From an uncultured Actinomycetes bacterium (lineage in GTDB: Bacteria > Actinomycetota > Thermoleophilia > Solirubrobacterales > Solirubrobacteraceae), in the NCBI GenBank assembly GCA_937888775.1, contig CALAQT010000470.1, forward strand, positions 1 to 6,381: a stretch of DNA of 6,381 nucleotides, in the 5' to 3' direction. Position 1 is the first letter of the stretch, and each line of letters starts with the position of its first letter. The translations under genes were made by a program, and so were the position numbers. This document shows, in pieces, positions 1 to 5,840 of this stretch. The notes under the pieces were generated by a model. It was not told where the DNA came from and did no database searches. It saw nothing but the letters and a program-made list of their open reading frames with translations.

Positions 1-149
1 ACCGCCGCGGAGGCATCTGGCGGCAGCGCAGCGGCGGCACCCGCGAGCGCAGCGGCCGCGAGCACCCCGCGCCGTGTCAGCCCCTGCTCGGGCTCCCGCG
101 CGCGTGCGCCGTCGATCGCGCTCCCCGCATCCTTGGGGCTCCCCTCCAT
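1..149 (-). CDS. N-terminus of a Tat-exported protein (partial, runs off the left edge)
   Basis: The ATG at 149-147 opens a frame that stays open to the window edge (49 codons plus 2 nt). The peptide has a polar N-region of about 23 residues, then a twin-arginine motif LTRRGVL (Arg26-Arg27), then an alanine/leucine-rich hydrophobic stretch, and an Ala-x-Ala-like end (PDASAA) near residue 48. This is the layout of a Tat signal peptide, so the protein is probably exported folded, often with a cofactor. The mature part lies outside the window, so no function can be given. A TATCGT hexamer ends 7 nt upstream of the ATG and there is no Shine-Dalgarno sequence, which suggests a leaderless mRNA. The gene lies 47 nt downstream of the secreted-protein gene ending at 197, on the same strand. 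The frame also stays open upstream of the ATG into the 3' end of that gene, but without another plausible start. Confidence 0.62.
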   Translation of the reverse strand, partial: MEGSPKDAGSAIDGARAREPEQGLTRRGVLAAAALAGAAAALPPDASAA

Positions 150-156
150 GCCGCAG

Positions 157-162
157 ACGATA
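157..162 (-). promoter_or_regulatory. Candidate -10 element (TATCGT) of a leaderless promoter for the Tat-signal gene
   Basis: TATCGT fits the TAnnnT core of an actinobacterial -10 element and is followed by exactly 7 nt (ctgcggc) before the ATG at 149. Transcription would then start at or next to the ATG. I see no convincing -35 element. Support comes from the same arrangement at three other genes in this window. Confidence 0.45.
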
Positions 163-196
163 ACGGTCCCGGGGGCTCCACGCAGCGGCCCGCCGT

Positions 197-718
197 CTAG
201 CGCTTGCGCTTGGCCTTGATCTTCAGCGGCCCGCTGTTGCAGCCGGCGACGCTGTAGGTCATCGTGCCGGTGGCGGTGCCCGAGGCGGACACGCTGAGCG
301 AGAACTGGAACGTGCCCACCACGCTCGTGCCCGGCTGGTGGGTATCGGAGAGCTGACCGCCGGCGTCGGAGTAGAGCGTGTAGGTGTGGGAGAGAGCGCG
401 CGCGGGCGAGAGCGCGATCGGCTCGAAGATCGGGAAGAACTCCTCCACGATCGACCCTTCGCTGCACGTCGTCTGCGGCCCTCCCTGCACGTTGACGGTG
501 ACGCAGTAGGCCCTGTGCCGTCGCGAGCTGCCGGGCGTGGCACAGCTGCCGTGGGAGATGGACATCCCGAAGGGCTGCGGGCCTTGGCCGAGGGCGTTGG
601 TCGTCGAGGTCCCGACGTAGCTGCCCGTGCGGGGAGGCGCGGCCGCCCACGCGCTGCCCGTGAGCGCGAGCGAGAGGAGCGCGACGATCCCTGCTGCGAC
701 GGAACGAAGGTTGAGCAT
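197..718 (-). CDS. Small secreted cysteine-containing protein, function unknown
   Basis: A 173-residue protein starting at the ATG at 718-716. Residues 1-25 form a classical Sec signal peptide: a short basic start (MLNLR), a hydrophobic core, and an AWA cleavage site before AAPPRTG. The mature part is rich in Gly, Ser and Thr and begins with TGSYVGTS. It holds four cysteines (59, 72, 85, 160), which could form two disulphides outside the cell, and ends in a basic tail (KIKAKRKR). The pattern of a G-x-Y-x-G opening, a TCSEG motif, an SGTATGT stretch and a late CNSG followed by a basic tail resembles a recurrent kind of small secreted beta-rich protein in Solirubrobacterales-like genomes; that likeness is from memory. 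The frame extends upstream to 850, but the extension precedes the signal peptide and overlaps the AHSA1 remnant, so I reject it. The start is preceded by TAGACT and no Shine-Dalgarno sequence. Confidence 0.8.
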   Translation of the reverse strand: MLNLRSVAAGIVALLSLALTGSAWAAAPPRTGSYVGTSTTNALGQGPQPFGMSISHGSCATPGSSRRHRAYCVTVNVQGGPQTTCSEGSIVEEFFPIFEPIALSPARALSHTYTLYSDAGGQLSDTHQPGTSVVGTFQFSLSVSASGTATGTMTYSVAGCNSGPLKIKAKRKR

Positions 719-725
719 CGGCGCC

Positions 726-731
726 AGTCTA
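726..731 (-). promoter_or_regulatory. Candidate -10 element (TAGACT) of a leaderless promoter for the small secreted protein
   Basis: TAGACT is followed by 7 nt (ggcgccg) and then the ATG at 718. No Shine-Dalgarno sequence fits in this gap, which supports the shorter start and a leaderless transcript. No good -35 hexamer is visible 16 to 18 bp upstream. Confidence 0.5.
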
Positions 732-846
732 GCCAAGGTGCGGGGCACTTCGGCGGGCACTGAGCAGCCGTCTCGACCAACTCCAATGCGATTGAGCTCC
801 CGGTCAAGTGAATGGGCGCCGGAGGCCGCGCCACTCACGCGCCGGC

Positions 847-1109
847 TCAACGGGCGAGCAGGGCCTCGAGCTTGTCGAGCTGGCTACCCCAGCCGGCCTG
901 CGCCATGGGGAGCAGCTCCTCGGCCGGCAGACGCCACCCGGCCGTAGGTCGAACTCGATCCGATCGCGCGGCGTCGTGAAGTACTCGGGTCCCCACCACT
1001 TCGTGACCTCATCGGGGTCGGTCCACACCTTCCACACGAGGTCGCGCGGCGCGTCGAGCTCGCGCTCGATCACGATCGTGTGCTCGGCCATCACGAACTG
1101 CTCAGTCAT
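847..1109 (-). pseudogene. AHSA1/SRPBCC-family protein with an out-of-frame internal deletion
   Basis: Residues 1-59 from the ATG at 1109 are a clear AHSA1-type SRPBCC N-terminus: ERELDAPRDLVWKVWTDPD, then KWWGPEYFTTP, and FDLRPGG ending at 933. In that frame the rest is nonsense. A different frame from about 930 to the TGA at 849-847 encodes an equally clear family C-terminus: LPAEELLPMAQ, then AGWGSQLDKLEALLAR. The two parts total about 87 residues, while the family usually has about 140-160, so the central beta-strands that form the ligand cavity are missing and the join is out of frame. Family members bind hydrophobic ligands, and many sit next to ArsR regulators, as here. The start overlaps the ArsR stop (ATGACTGA), and AAGGAAAGG lies 6 nt upstream of the ATG as a Shine-Dalgarno sequence. 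The damage could be real decay or an assembly error. Confidence 0.85.
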
Positions 1110-1320
1110 CGTCTGCCTTTCCTTGAATGTCCCGGAGGCGAAGCGCGAGGCGGTCGAGGCGCCCCTCCCAGATCCCGCGGTACTGCTCCAGCCACTCGGC
1201 CACGTCGCGCAGAGGCGCTCCCTCGAGCCGCGAGGGACGCAGCTGCGCTGTGCGCCCGCGCGTGATCAGCCCGGCCCGCTCGAGCACATTCAGGTGCTTG
1301 GAGACCCCGCCAGGAGAACT
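1102..1320 (-). pseudogene. ArsR-family regulator, C-terminal half only
   Basis: The frame ending at the TGA at 1104-1102 encodes SSPGGVSKHLNVLERAGLI, the recognition helix and following turn of an ArsR winged-helix domain. It continues into a wing-like TRGRTAQLRP and a C-terminal helix with DVAEWLEQYRGIWEGRLDRL. The usual first 40 or so residues, containing the ADPTRR-type motif and first helices, are absent. Upstream of about 1320 the similarity stops, and the frame has no ATG, GTG or TTG there. A GTG at 1287-1285 exists but falls inside the recognition region, so it would give no working DNA-binding domain. Normally this subfamily represses its own operon with the AHSA1-like gene. Here the promoter and operator side appears to be lost, and only 43 nt separate the homologous part from the stop of the beta-propeller gene at 1364. 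Confidence 0.8.
1116..1124 (-). promoter_or_regulatory. Shine-Dalgarno sequence of the AHSA1 remnant
   Basis: AAGGAAAGG lies inside the 3' end of the ArsR frame, with 6 nt (cagacg) between it and the ATG at 1109. With the 8-nt ORF overlap this is a textbook coupled second gene of an operon. It helps to choose 1109 rather than the in-frame ATG at 1091. Confidence 0.6.
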
Positions 1321-1363
1321 GCCAAGAGCGACCGACGGAACACGGGCCGCCGGGTCGGGCGGG

Positions 1364-3478
1364 TCAGCCGGAGGGCGCGCCGGGCGGTGCGGAGGAGGTT
1401 CCGCTGCCCGCGGGCGCCGGCGAGGGGAACGCCACGAAGGCCTGGCGTGCGAGCGTGGCGAGGCTCGAGGCCATCAACCCCTCGCTTGAGAGGGTGAACA
1501 GCTGCTGGCCGATCACGAGCGAGCGATCGATCTGCGGGCTTGCGCCATTGACCGGATCGTGGGCGATCCGCCCGACCTCTGCGATGCCGGAGCGATCGAC
1601 GCGAAAGCCGATCGCTCCGACGAACCCGCCGCTGGGTTCCCCCGTCGACGCCTGGCCCCCGCTGGAGCCGGCCGCGGGCAGCGGCTGCGGCGTGGGCGGC
1701 ACGGAGACGGGGGTCGTCGAGTAGATCGAGACGGGCAGCACGGCGAGCGCGGTGGGGGGCCAGAACAGGAACGCGTGATGGTCATATTGCACCTGCGACG
1801 AGGAGCCGCTGCCGAGAGTCGCGCGCGCCTGCAACCGCGGCGCGGCGAGGTTTGAGACATCGAAAAGCTCGAGCTGTGCGTTGGACGGCTCGTTTTCCGG
1901 CCCCACTTCCTGCCCGATTCCGAGCAGGAGTCCTTCAGCGACAGGATGCAGGTAGGCCGAGTAGCCCTCGAGCTCCAGCTGCCCGGCGACTCGTGGCGAT
2001 GTGGGTGAGCTCAGGTCGATCGTGTAGAGCGGATCCACGCGCCTGAACGTGACCACGTATCCGGCATCGCCGATGAAGCGAACAGAGTAGATCTGCTGCC
2101 CGGCGCCCAGGCCCGAGACCTGGCCGACCGCTGCCAGCACGCCAGCGTGATCGGCGAGCACCGTCACGTAGCTCTGGCTGGGCGGCGGCTGCGTCGCGTT
2201 CCACCAGATCGGGCGGCTCGTGCTCGCCACCCGCAGGTAGCCATGGTATTCGGACAATGAGAACTGGTTGAGCACGTAGCCGGGAACCTGCCCGGAGGCG
2301 GTCAGCGTGGTGTGTTCGGGGTTGGTGGCGTCGAACTGATCGATCACGGTCTCCGCGGAGCTCGGCACGCTGGTCGCCGGCGTCAGGGGGTTGATCCACG
2401 CCTGCGTTGCCACATACAGGCTGCTGCTGGACCCGTAGACAACCTGTGCGTCGGCCATCAGTGCGGTGCTGTCGCTCGCGTACAGCCCGCGGTCGAGGTT
2501 GATCGTGAGAATCGACAGCATGCCCATGCCCGAGAACTGCGCGGGCCGGCGCACGGCGGAGCATGCTGCGATCGGGCGCGTGTAGCGGTGGCCAGTGATC
2601 AGACTGTGGAAGCGCCGAGCGGGGACCCACCCCGACGCTCGTGCACGCAGCGCCGGGGTAGCGATCGCGCGAGGCGCCGAGGAGATCACCAGCCGCGCGG
2701 TCGCGCCGTTCTGGCGGGCGTCCACGAACGTGCCTTCCACGGTCATCGTGCGCGCCACCTCCATCGCCGCGGGATCATGAACGTCGACTTCGGTGATAGT
2801 GGTCGTGGCGGCATAGTAATAGGGGGAGGACGCGATCGACGGGACGGACGCGACGGGCGACGTTGACGGAGCGAGCGCGGCGGAGGCGGCGCCCGAGAAC
2901 GCAGACGATCGGCCGCCCACACCGGCGGGGAGCGCTGGTGCCGCGACGCCGACGCCAACTGGCAGCGCCTGACTGCCGGAGATCACCAGCAGGCGGCTAC
3001 CGCGCAGCAGCAGCTGCGCCCCGTAGCCGGTGCTCCCGAGCGGAAGCGCGCCGGCCAGGTGGGGAGCCGCGCCGCCGACGACGACCGCGTACAGCTTGCC
3101 CTGCTCGACGGCGAAGACGGTGGACCCGTCTGACTTGACGACGTCCGGCTCTTCGATCCCCGGCTCCTGATTGTTGGTCGTGGAGAAGGAGGTTCCGCTG
3201 ACCGTGGTGCCCGCGTTTTCGGCGGGCGCCGCCGCGTGGGGGCTTGCGCTGCCCGATGGGGACGGTGCCGCGATCGACGGTTCGGCCAGCAGTCGCGGCA
3301 AGGTCTCGGGCACGCCGTGGGTGACGGCAAAGTGGGCCCGCTCATAGCCGACAAGGCGCATGCACGAAGCAAAAGCGCGCGGACGCACGTGGGCGGCACG
3401 CCCGAGGGCGAGCGCGGGCGCTGGAAGGGCACCGAGCACCAAGGTGACGGCGAGAATTAACGTCCGTCTCCGCTGCAT
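1364..3478 (-). CDS. Secreted beta-propeller protein (COG4880 / PF09826 type)
   Basis: A 704-residue exported protein. Residues 1-24 form a Sec signal peptide (MQRRRT, hydrophobic core, ALA end). A short alpha region follows with Cys39 in FASCMRLVGYE, then a Ser/Ala/Pro-rich linker. The family signature lies at about 97-118: SFSTTNNQEPG followed by IEEPDVVKSDG. The remaining roughly 570 residues are strand- and turn-rich repeats of the propeller, including ITEVDVHDP, GMGMLSILTINLDRGLY, YSVRFIGDAGYVVTFRRVDP and LELFDVSNLAAPRL. The C-terminus is a Pro/Gly/Ser-rich tail without an LPxTG signal. COG4880 proteins are secreted, distantly WD40-like and of unknown function; a calcium-dependent or adhesive role is possible but not visible here. 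The frame is open upstream to 4063, but that part is antisense-free shadow of the PHP gene. An in-frame GTG at 3481 directly precedes the ATG and is 7 nt from a TAGTGT element, so a leaderless GTG start giving 705 residues is equally likely. Confidence 0.9.
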   Translation of the reverse strand: MQRRRTLILAVTLVLGALPAPALALGRAAHVRPRAFASCMRLVGYERAHFAVTHGVPETLPRLLAEPSIAAPSPSGSASPHAAAPAENAGTTVSGTSFSTTNNQEPGIEEPDVVKSDGSTVFAVEQGKLYAVVVGGAAPHLAGALPLGSTGYGAQLLLRGSRLLVISGSQALPVGVGVAAPALPAGVGGRSSAFSGAASAALAPSTSPVASVPSIASSPYYYAATTTITEVDVHDPAAMEVARTMTVEGTFVDARQNGATARLVISSAPRAIATPALRARASGWVPARRFHSLITGHRYTRPIAACSAVRRPAQFSGMGMLSILTINLDRGLYASDSTALMADAQVVYGSSSSLYVATQAWINPLTPATSVPSSAETVIDQFDATNPEHTTLTASGQVPGYVLNQFSLSEYHGYLRVASTSRPIWWNATQPPPSQSYVTVLADHAGVLAAVGQVSGLGAGQQIYSVRFIGDAGYVVTFRRVDPLYTIDLSSPTSPRVAGQLELEGYSAYLHPVAEGLLLGIGQEVGPENEPSNAQLELFDVSNLAAPRLQARATLGSGSSSQVQYDHHAFLFWPPTALAVLPVSIYSTTPVSVPPTPQPLPAAGSSGGQASTGEPSGGFVGAIGFRVDRSGIAEVGRIAHDPVNGASPQIDRSLVIGQQLFTLSSEGLMASSLATLARQAFVAFPSPAPAGSGTSSAPPGAPSG

Positions 3479-3488
3479 CACACCCACA

Positions 3489-3494
3489 ACACTA
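3489..3494 (-). promoter_or_regulatory. Candidate -10 element (TAGTGT) of the beta-propeller gene
   Basis: TAGTGT is followed by 7 nt (tgtgggt), then GTG and ATG in frame. With a 17-bp spacer the -35 hexamer would be TGGATC, a weak match to TTGACA. The spacer contains a run of seven G residues. No Shine-Dalgarno sequence is present between the element and the start. Confidence 0.45.
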
Positions 3495-3518
3495 TCCCCC
3501 CCGCGCACGGTGATCCAT

Positions 3519-3545
3519 GACCCGGCGCGCGCGCCGCGGGGGGTC
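3519..3545 (-). terminator. GC-only hairpin between the PHP and beta-propeller genes (possible terminator)
   Basis: A 14-bp perfect palindrome at 3523-3536, built on GGCGCGCGCGCC, is nested between GACCC (3519-3523) and GGGTC (3541-3545). It lies 14 nt past the PHP stop. The minus-strand RNA would form a strong stem, but there is no U-tract, so it is at best a non-canonical terminator. The alternating GC run could also adopt Z-DNA. Confidence 0.3.
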
Positions 3546-3558
3546 GTCCGCCAGGCGC

Positions 3559-4629
3559 TCAGCGAAGGTGGATCGGGTTGGAGAGCAGCCACAGCCGAGC
3601 GTCGATGCGCGCCTCGACGCGGTACACCCCGGGCAGTTCGACATCGCGATCCAACGCGGCGGTGTGCGCCCTGTGCAGGACGGCGCCGTCGCGCAGCACG
3701 ACGACGTCCGCCGGCTGCGGCAGCCGCACGCGAAGCACCGCTGGCCCGGCCGGCGCCTCGCTGCCCATCGAGATCGCCGCACCGTCCGTACGCTCGGCCC
3801 ACAGTCGCGCGCCGCGTGCAGGGGCCACGAACGGGCACGTCAGCCAAGCCGCGCCGGACCGCAGGGCCTCGAGGAGGGTCACGCGATCTTCGTGGACGTC
3901 GCCGCCGAGCGGGCGCTTGCAGAGCAGGTGCGTACGCAGGAGGTTGAAGGTGCGAGCGTGCGAGAGTGGCGAGCGCACGCGCCCGCGCACCCGGATCCCG
4001 GGCTGGTGGCCGTCGAGCCCGCCGATCGCCGGCACGCGGCGGCGGGCCGACAGCGCGTCCCACCGCTGCAGGTGATTGGGCGGCGGCCCGGCCGCGACCG
4101 CTGTCTCGGGGTCACGCAGCCAGCGCCAGGCCTCGGCAGGCGTGCGCCAGGACTCGGCGGCATCGGTCAGCAAGCTCCATAGCTCGATTCCGTCGCACCC
4201 GTCCTGCTCTTCGAGCGCGGGCCAGCCGTAGGGCAGCGCGATCCGGCGGGCGAGCGGTGCCACCAGCATGTGTCCACCAAGGGAGAACGGGTGCGCAGCG
4301 AATCCGATGCCGTCCGCGGACCGCACCGCCGCGGCGATCTGCAGCGCTGACCGTCCGGTGTGGGGTACGTCGCTCTCCACGCCGAAGGCCAGGTAGTGAC
4401 CGCGCTTGGAGGTGATCTCCGTGCCCACCATCAGGAAGACCCCGTCATGTAGGCCTTCCCAGCCGTCGTGGCGCGCGCCCAGCGTGTCGTGATCGGTGAG
4501 CAGAACGGCGTCCGCGCCGGCCCCGCGTGCCGCGGAGAGCAGCTCGGCGACCGTCGCCGTGCCGTCGGAGTACGTCGTGTGCAGGTGCGCCACACACGAC
4601 ACGTCGAAGAGGCGCTCCGGCTGATACAC
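3559..4629 (-). CDS. PHP-domain metallohydrolase (CehA/McbA-like)
   Basis: A 356-residue predicted cytosolic metal-dependent phosphoesterase or related hydrolase; the substrate is unknown. From the GTG at 4629 the PHP metal ligands appear in order: His15 and His17 with Asp22 (HLHTTYSDG), TDHD at 45-48, GTEI at 69-72, GHYLAFG with His78, AHPF with His113, and GLDGH with Asp206 and His208. All the classic motifs are intact. The C-terminal part ends in a strand-rich region, GVYRVEARIDARLWLLSNPI, typical of this subfamily. The start is uncertain. The frame is open to a GTG at 4818, and a GTG at 4809 overlaps the upstream stop as GTGA, but that 60-residue extension shows no recognisable domain and its third codon positions are clearly more AT-rich than the gene body. 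A GTG at Val10 (MSCVAHLHT) is another option. No strong Shine-Dalgarno sequence marks any of them. The gene may be cotranscribed with the redox fusion upstream. Confidence 0.85.
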   Translation of the reverse strand: MYQPERLFDVSCVAHLHTTYSDGTATVAELLSAARGAGADAVLLTDHDTLGARHDGWEGLHDGVFLMVGTEITSKRGHYLAFGVESDVPHTGRSALQIAAAVRSADGIGFAAHPFSLGGHMLVAPLARRIALPYGWPALEEQDGCDGIELWSLLTDAAESWRTPAEAWRWLRDPETAVAAGPPPNHLQRWDALSARRRVPAIGGLDGHQPGIRVRGRVRSPLSHARTFNLLRTHLLCKRPLGGDVHEDRVTLLEALRSGAAWLTCPFVAPARGARLWAERTDGAAISMGSEAPAGPAVLRVRLPQPADVVVLRDGAVLHRAHTAALDRDVELPGVYRVEARIDARLWLLSNPIHLR

Positions 4630-4708
4630 GTGCCCATCTTCACACTCAGCGGGCGTCCGGAGCTCCTGGTCCCCGCCTTCAACGCCAGCGTTGCGGGCCT
4701 CGCCGGTG

Positions 4709-4714
4709 AATATG
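4709..4714 (-). promoter_or_regulatory. Weak candidate -10 element (CATATT) ahead of the PHP gene
   Basis: The 176 bp between 4630 and 4805 hold no recognisable gene. CATATT matches TATAAT at four of six positions in the most AT-rich spot of this gap and would leave an mRNA leader of about 70 nt before the GTG at 4629. No convincing -35 hexamer is seen, so this is weak. Confidence 0.2.
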
Positions 4715-4805
4715 CGCCGGATCAGTCCCTTTGCACGAAGTTGCGGCGTTGGCCAACCGGCGCCCGAGACGCGCTGTTCTGACCCTGTGTTTGGGTCCGG
4801 GTGCC

Positions 4806-5660
4806 TCACGCCTTCCACTTGATGGAGCAGCCGACCGGTGGCGTCTCGACCGGGTTGGGGTCGCGCCCGTCGAGCATCGCATCGAGAGCGCCGCGCAAGA
4901 AGGCGGCGTTCTGCGCGGGGTCGTCGTGGTCGGCGTCCGGGGCGCCGCGGTAGCGGAGCACTCCGGTGGCATCGAGCACGAACACATCCGGCGTCGTCTT
5001 CGCGCCATAGGCGCGGGCGACGTTCTGCGACTGGTCGTACAGGTACGGGACTCCTTCGAACTCTCCACGGTCTACTCGAGCCCGCATCGCCTCGGGCGAG
5101 TCGCGGGGATAGCGCTCGGCATCGTTGGAATTGACCGCCAGCACCCGTACTCCGCGGTCGGCGTAGTCGCGCGCGACCCCGACGATCCGCTCATGCCACG
5201 CCAGCGCGTAAGGACAGTGATTGCAGGTGAACACGACAACCGTTGCGGAAGTCTTGCCCGGCTCGTGCATGGTCCCCTCGGTGTCTGGCAGGGCGAACGT
5301 CGGGGCATGATCGCCAACAGCTGTCATCTGTTTCCTCTCGGTAGTGGCCGTCCGAGCAGCACGCAGCGCATCACGCACGTCGGCCGGGTCCGGTGTCGGC
5401 GATATCCCGCCGTCACGGCGATGGTAGACGCGGCACGTCAGTCCGACCGGCTCCTCGCCGGGTGGCTGAACATCCACGCCGTCGATACGGATAGTCGGCG
5501 ACCCGACGAAGCGCTCCAGCGCTGCCTCGGACTGCGTCTCGACCTCGCGGACAACGATCGTGCTCGGGTCGAGCCCCACGTCCACGATCGCCTCGCGCAG
5601 CTCGGCAAGCGCCTTGGGATGCGAGGGACAGCCGTCCCAGAAAAGAAGCTCGACACGCAT
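4806..5660 (-). CDS. Fusion of two thioredoxin-fold domains (small Trx-like domain plus PRX_like1-type redoxin)
   Basis: A 284-residue cytosolic protein (no signal peptide) with two thioredoxin-like parts. Residues 1-102 form a small domain: MRVELLFWDGCPSHP with Cys11, a cis-proline SPTI at 54-57, and GLTCRVY with Cys76. Such domains are annotated in actinobacteria as thioredoxin-family or alkylmercury-lyase-related proteins; the single N-terminal Cys makes a classical CxxC disulphide reductase role doubtful. Residues 112-284 are a redoxin of the PRX_like1 type: GDHAPTFALPDTEG, then FTCNHCPYALAW with Cys146 and Cys149, LAVNSND, VPYLYDQSQNVARAYG, TTPDVFVLD and the typical C-terminal GCSIKWK. 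The probable role is thiol redox chemistry. The two parts are joined by an unusual linker, RTATTERKQ, which at DNA level contains a strong Shine-Dalgarno sequence placed before Met112. The start at 5660 is supported by TAGCCT 6 nt upstream. Confidence 0.88.
   Translation of the reverse strand: MRVELLFWDGCPSHPKALAELREAIVDVGLDPSTIVVREVETQSEAALERFVGSPTIRIDGVDVQPPGEEPVGLTCRVYHRRDGGISPTPDPADVRDALRAARTATTERKQMTAVGDHAPTFALPDTEGTMHEPGKTSATVVVFTCNHCPYALAWHERIVGVARDYADRGVRVLAVNSNDAERYPRDSPEAMRARVDRGEFEGVPYLYDQSQNVARAYGAKTTPDVFVLDATGVLRYRGAPDADHDDPAQNAAFLRGALDAMLDGRDPNPVETPPVGCSIKWKA
5332..5339 (-). promoter_or_regulatory. Internal Shine-Dalgarno sequence before Met112 of the redox fusion
   Basis: GAGAGGAA lies within the linker codons Glu108-Arg109-Lys110. 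The GAGG core is followed by 6 nt (aaacag) and the in-frame ATG at 5327-5325. This is an ideal ribosome-binding arrangement, so the redoxin domain (173 residues) may also be made separately. Confidence 0.6.
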
Positions 5661-5666
5661 CCCTTC

Positions 5667-5672
5667 AGGCTA
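5667..5672 (-). promoter_or_regulatory. Candidate -10 element (TAGCCT) of a leaderless promoter for the redox fusion
   Basis: TAGCCT is followed by 6 nt (gaaggg) and the ATG at 5660. The gaaggg could be mistaken for a Shine-Dalgarno sequence, but it touches the ATG and leaves no spacing. The -35 region is not recognisable. Confidence 0.45.
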
Positions 5673-5721
5673 GGGCACGCGCAGTTCCGGTTGGGGAGCG
5701 GCACACGCTCGCTTGCGGCAG

Positions 5722-5745
5722 GCGAAGCGGGAGCGCATGCTTCGC
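5722..5745. repeat. Hairpin 1: 7-bp inverted repeat, 10-nt loop
   Basis: GCGAAGC (5722-5728) and GCTTCGC (5739-5745) are perfect inverted copies around gggagcgcat. The hairpin lies about 100 nt past the stop of the secreted-protein remnant. It has no U-tract on either strand. Confidence 0.4.
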
Positions 5746-5756
5746 GGCCCTCCACG

Positions 5757-5780
5757 CTCGCGCTTCGTCCGTTGCGCGAG
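5757..5780. repeat. Hairpin 2: 7-bp inverted repeat, 10-nt loop
   Basis: CTCGCGC (5757-5763) and GCGCGAG (5774-5780) are perfect inverted copies around ttcgtccgtt. It starts exactly 35 nt after hairpin 1 and has the same stem and loop sizes, though the arms differ in sequence. It may act with hairpin 1 as a terminator for the minus-strand remnant ending at 5841. Confidence 0.4.
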
Positions 5781-5840
5781 TGAGTAGGACGCTGCAGCTG
5801 GCGCGGCGCGGTCGACGTCGGCCGCTTGTGCCGGTCAGGG

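Noticed and set aside
719..850. N-terminal extension of the small secreted protein (would give 217 residues)
   Set aside because: It precedes the signal peptide, crosses the TAGACT element and overlaps the AHSA1 3' end.
804..932. Reading the AHSA1 ORF straight through to 804 as a real 101-residue protein
   Set aside because: After residue 59 the sequence is nonsense in that frame, while the next frame carries the true family C-terminus ending at 847.
808..1497. 229-codon plus-strand open frame
   Set aside because: It is the antisense shadow of the AHSA1, ArsR and beta-propeller 3' regions; the Arg/Ser-rich product resembles no family.
3479..4063. N-terminal extension of the beta-propeller frame (would give 899 residues)
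   Set aside because: It runs through the PHP gene in another frame, lacks any domain, and precedes a clear Sec signal peptide beginning at 3478.
4731..5783. 350-codon plus-strand open frame
   Set aside because: It is antisense to the redox fusion, whose protein is clearly recognisable; high-GC coding DNA often leaves such antisense frames open.
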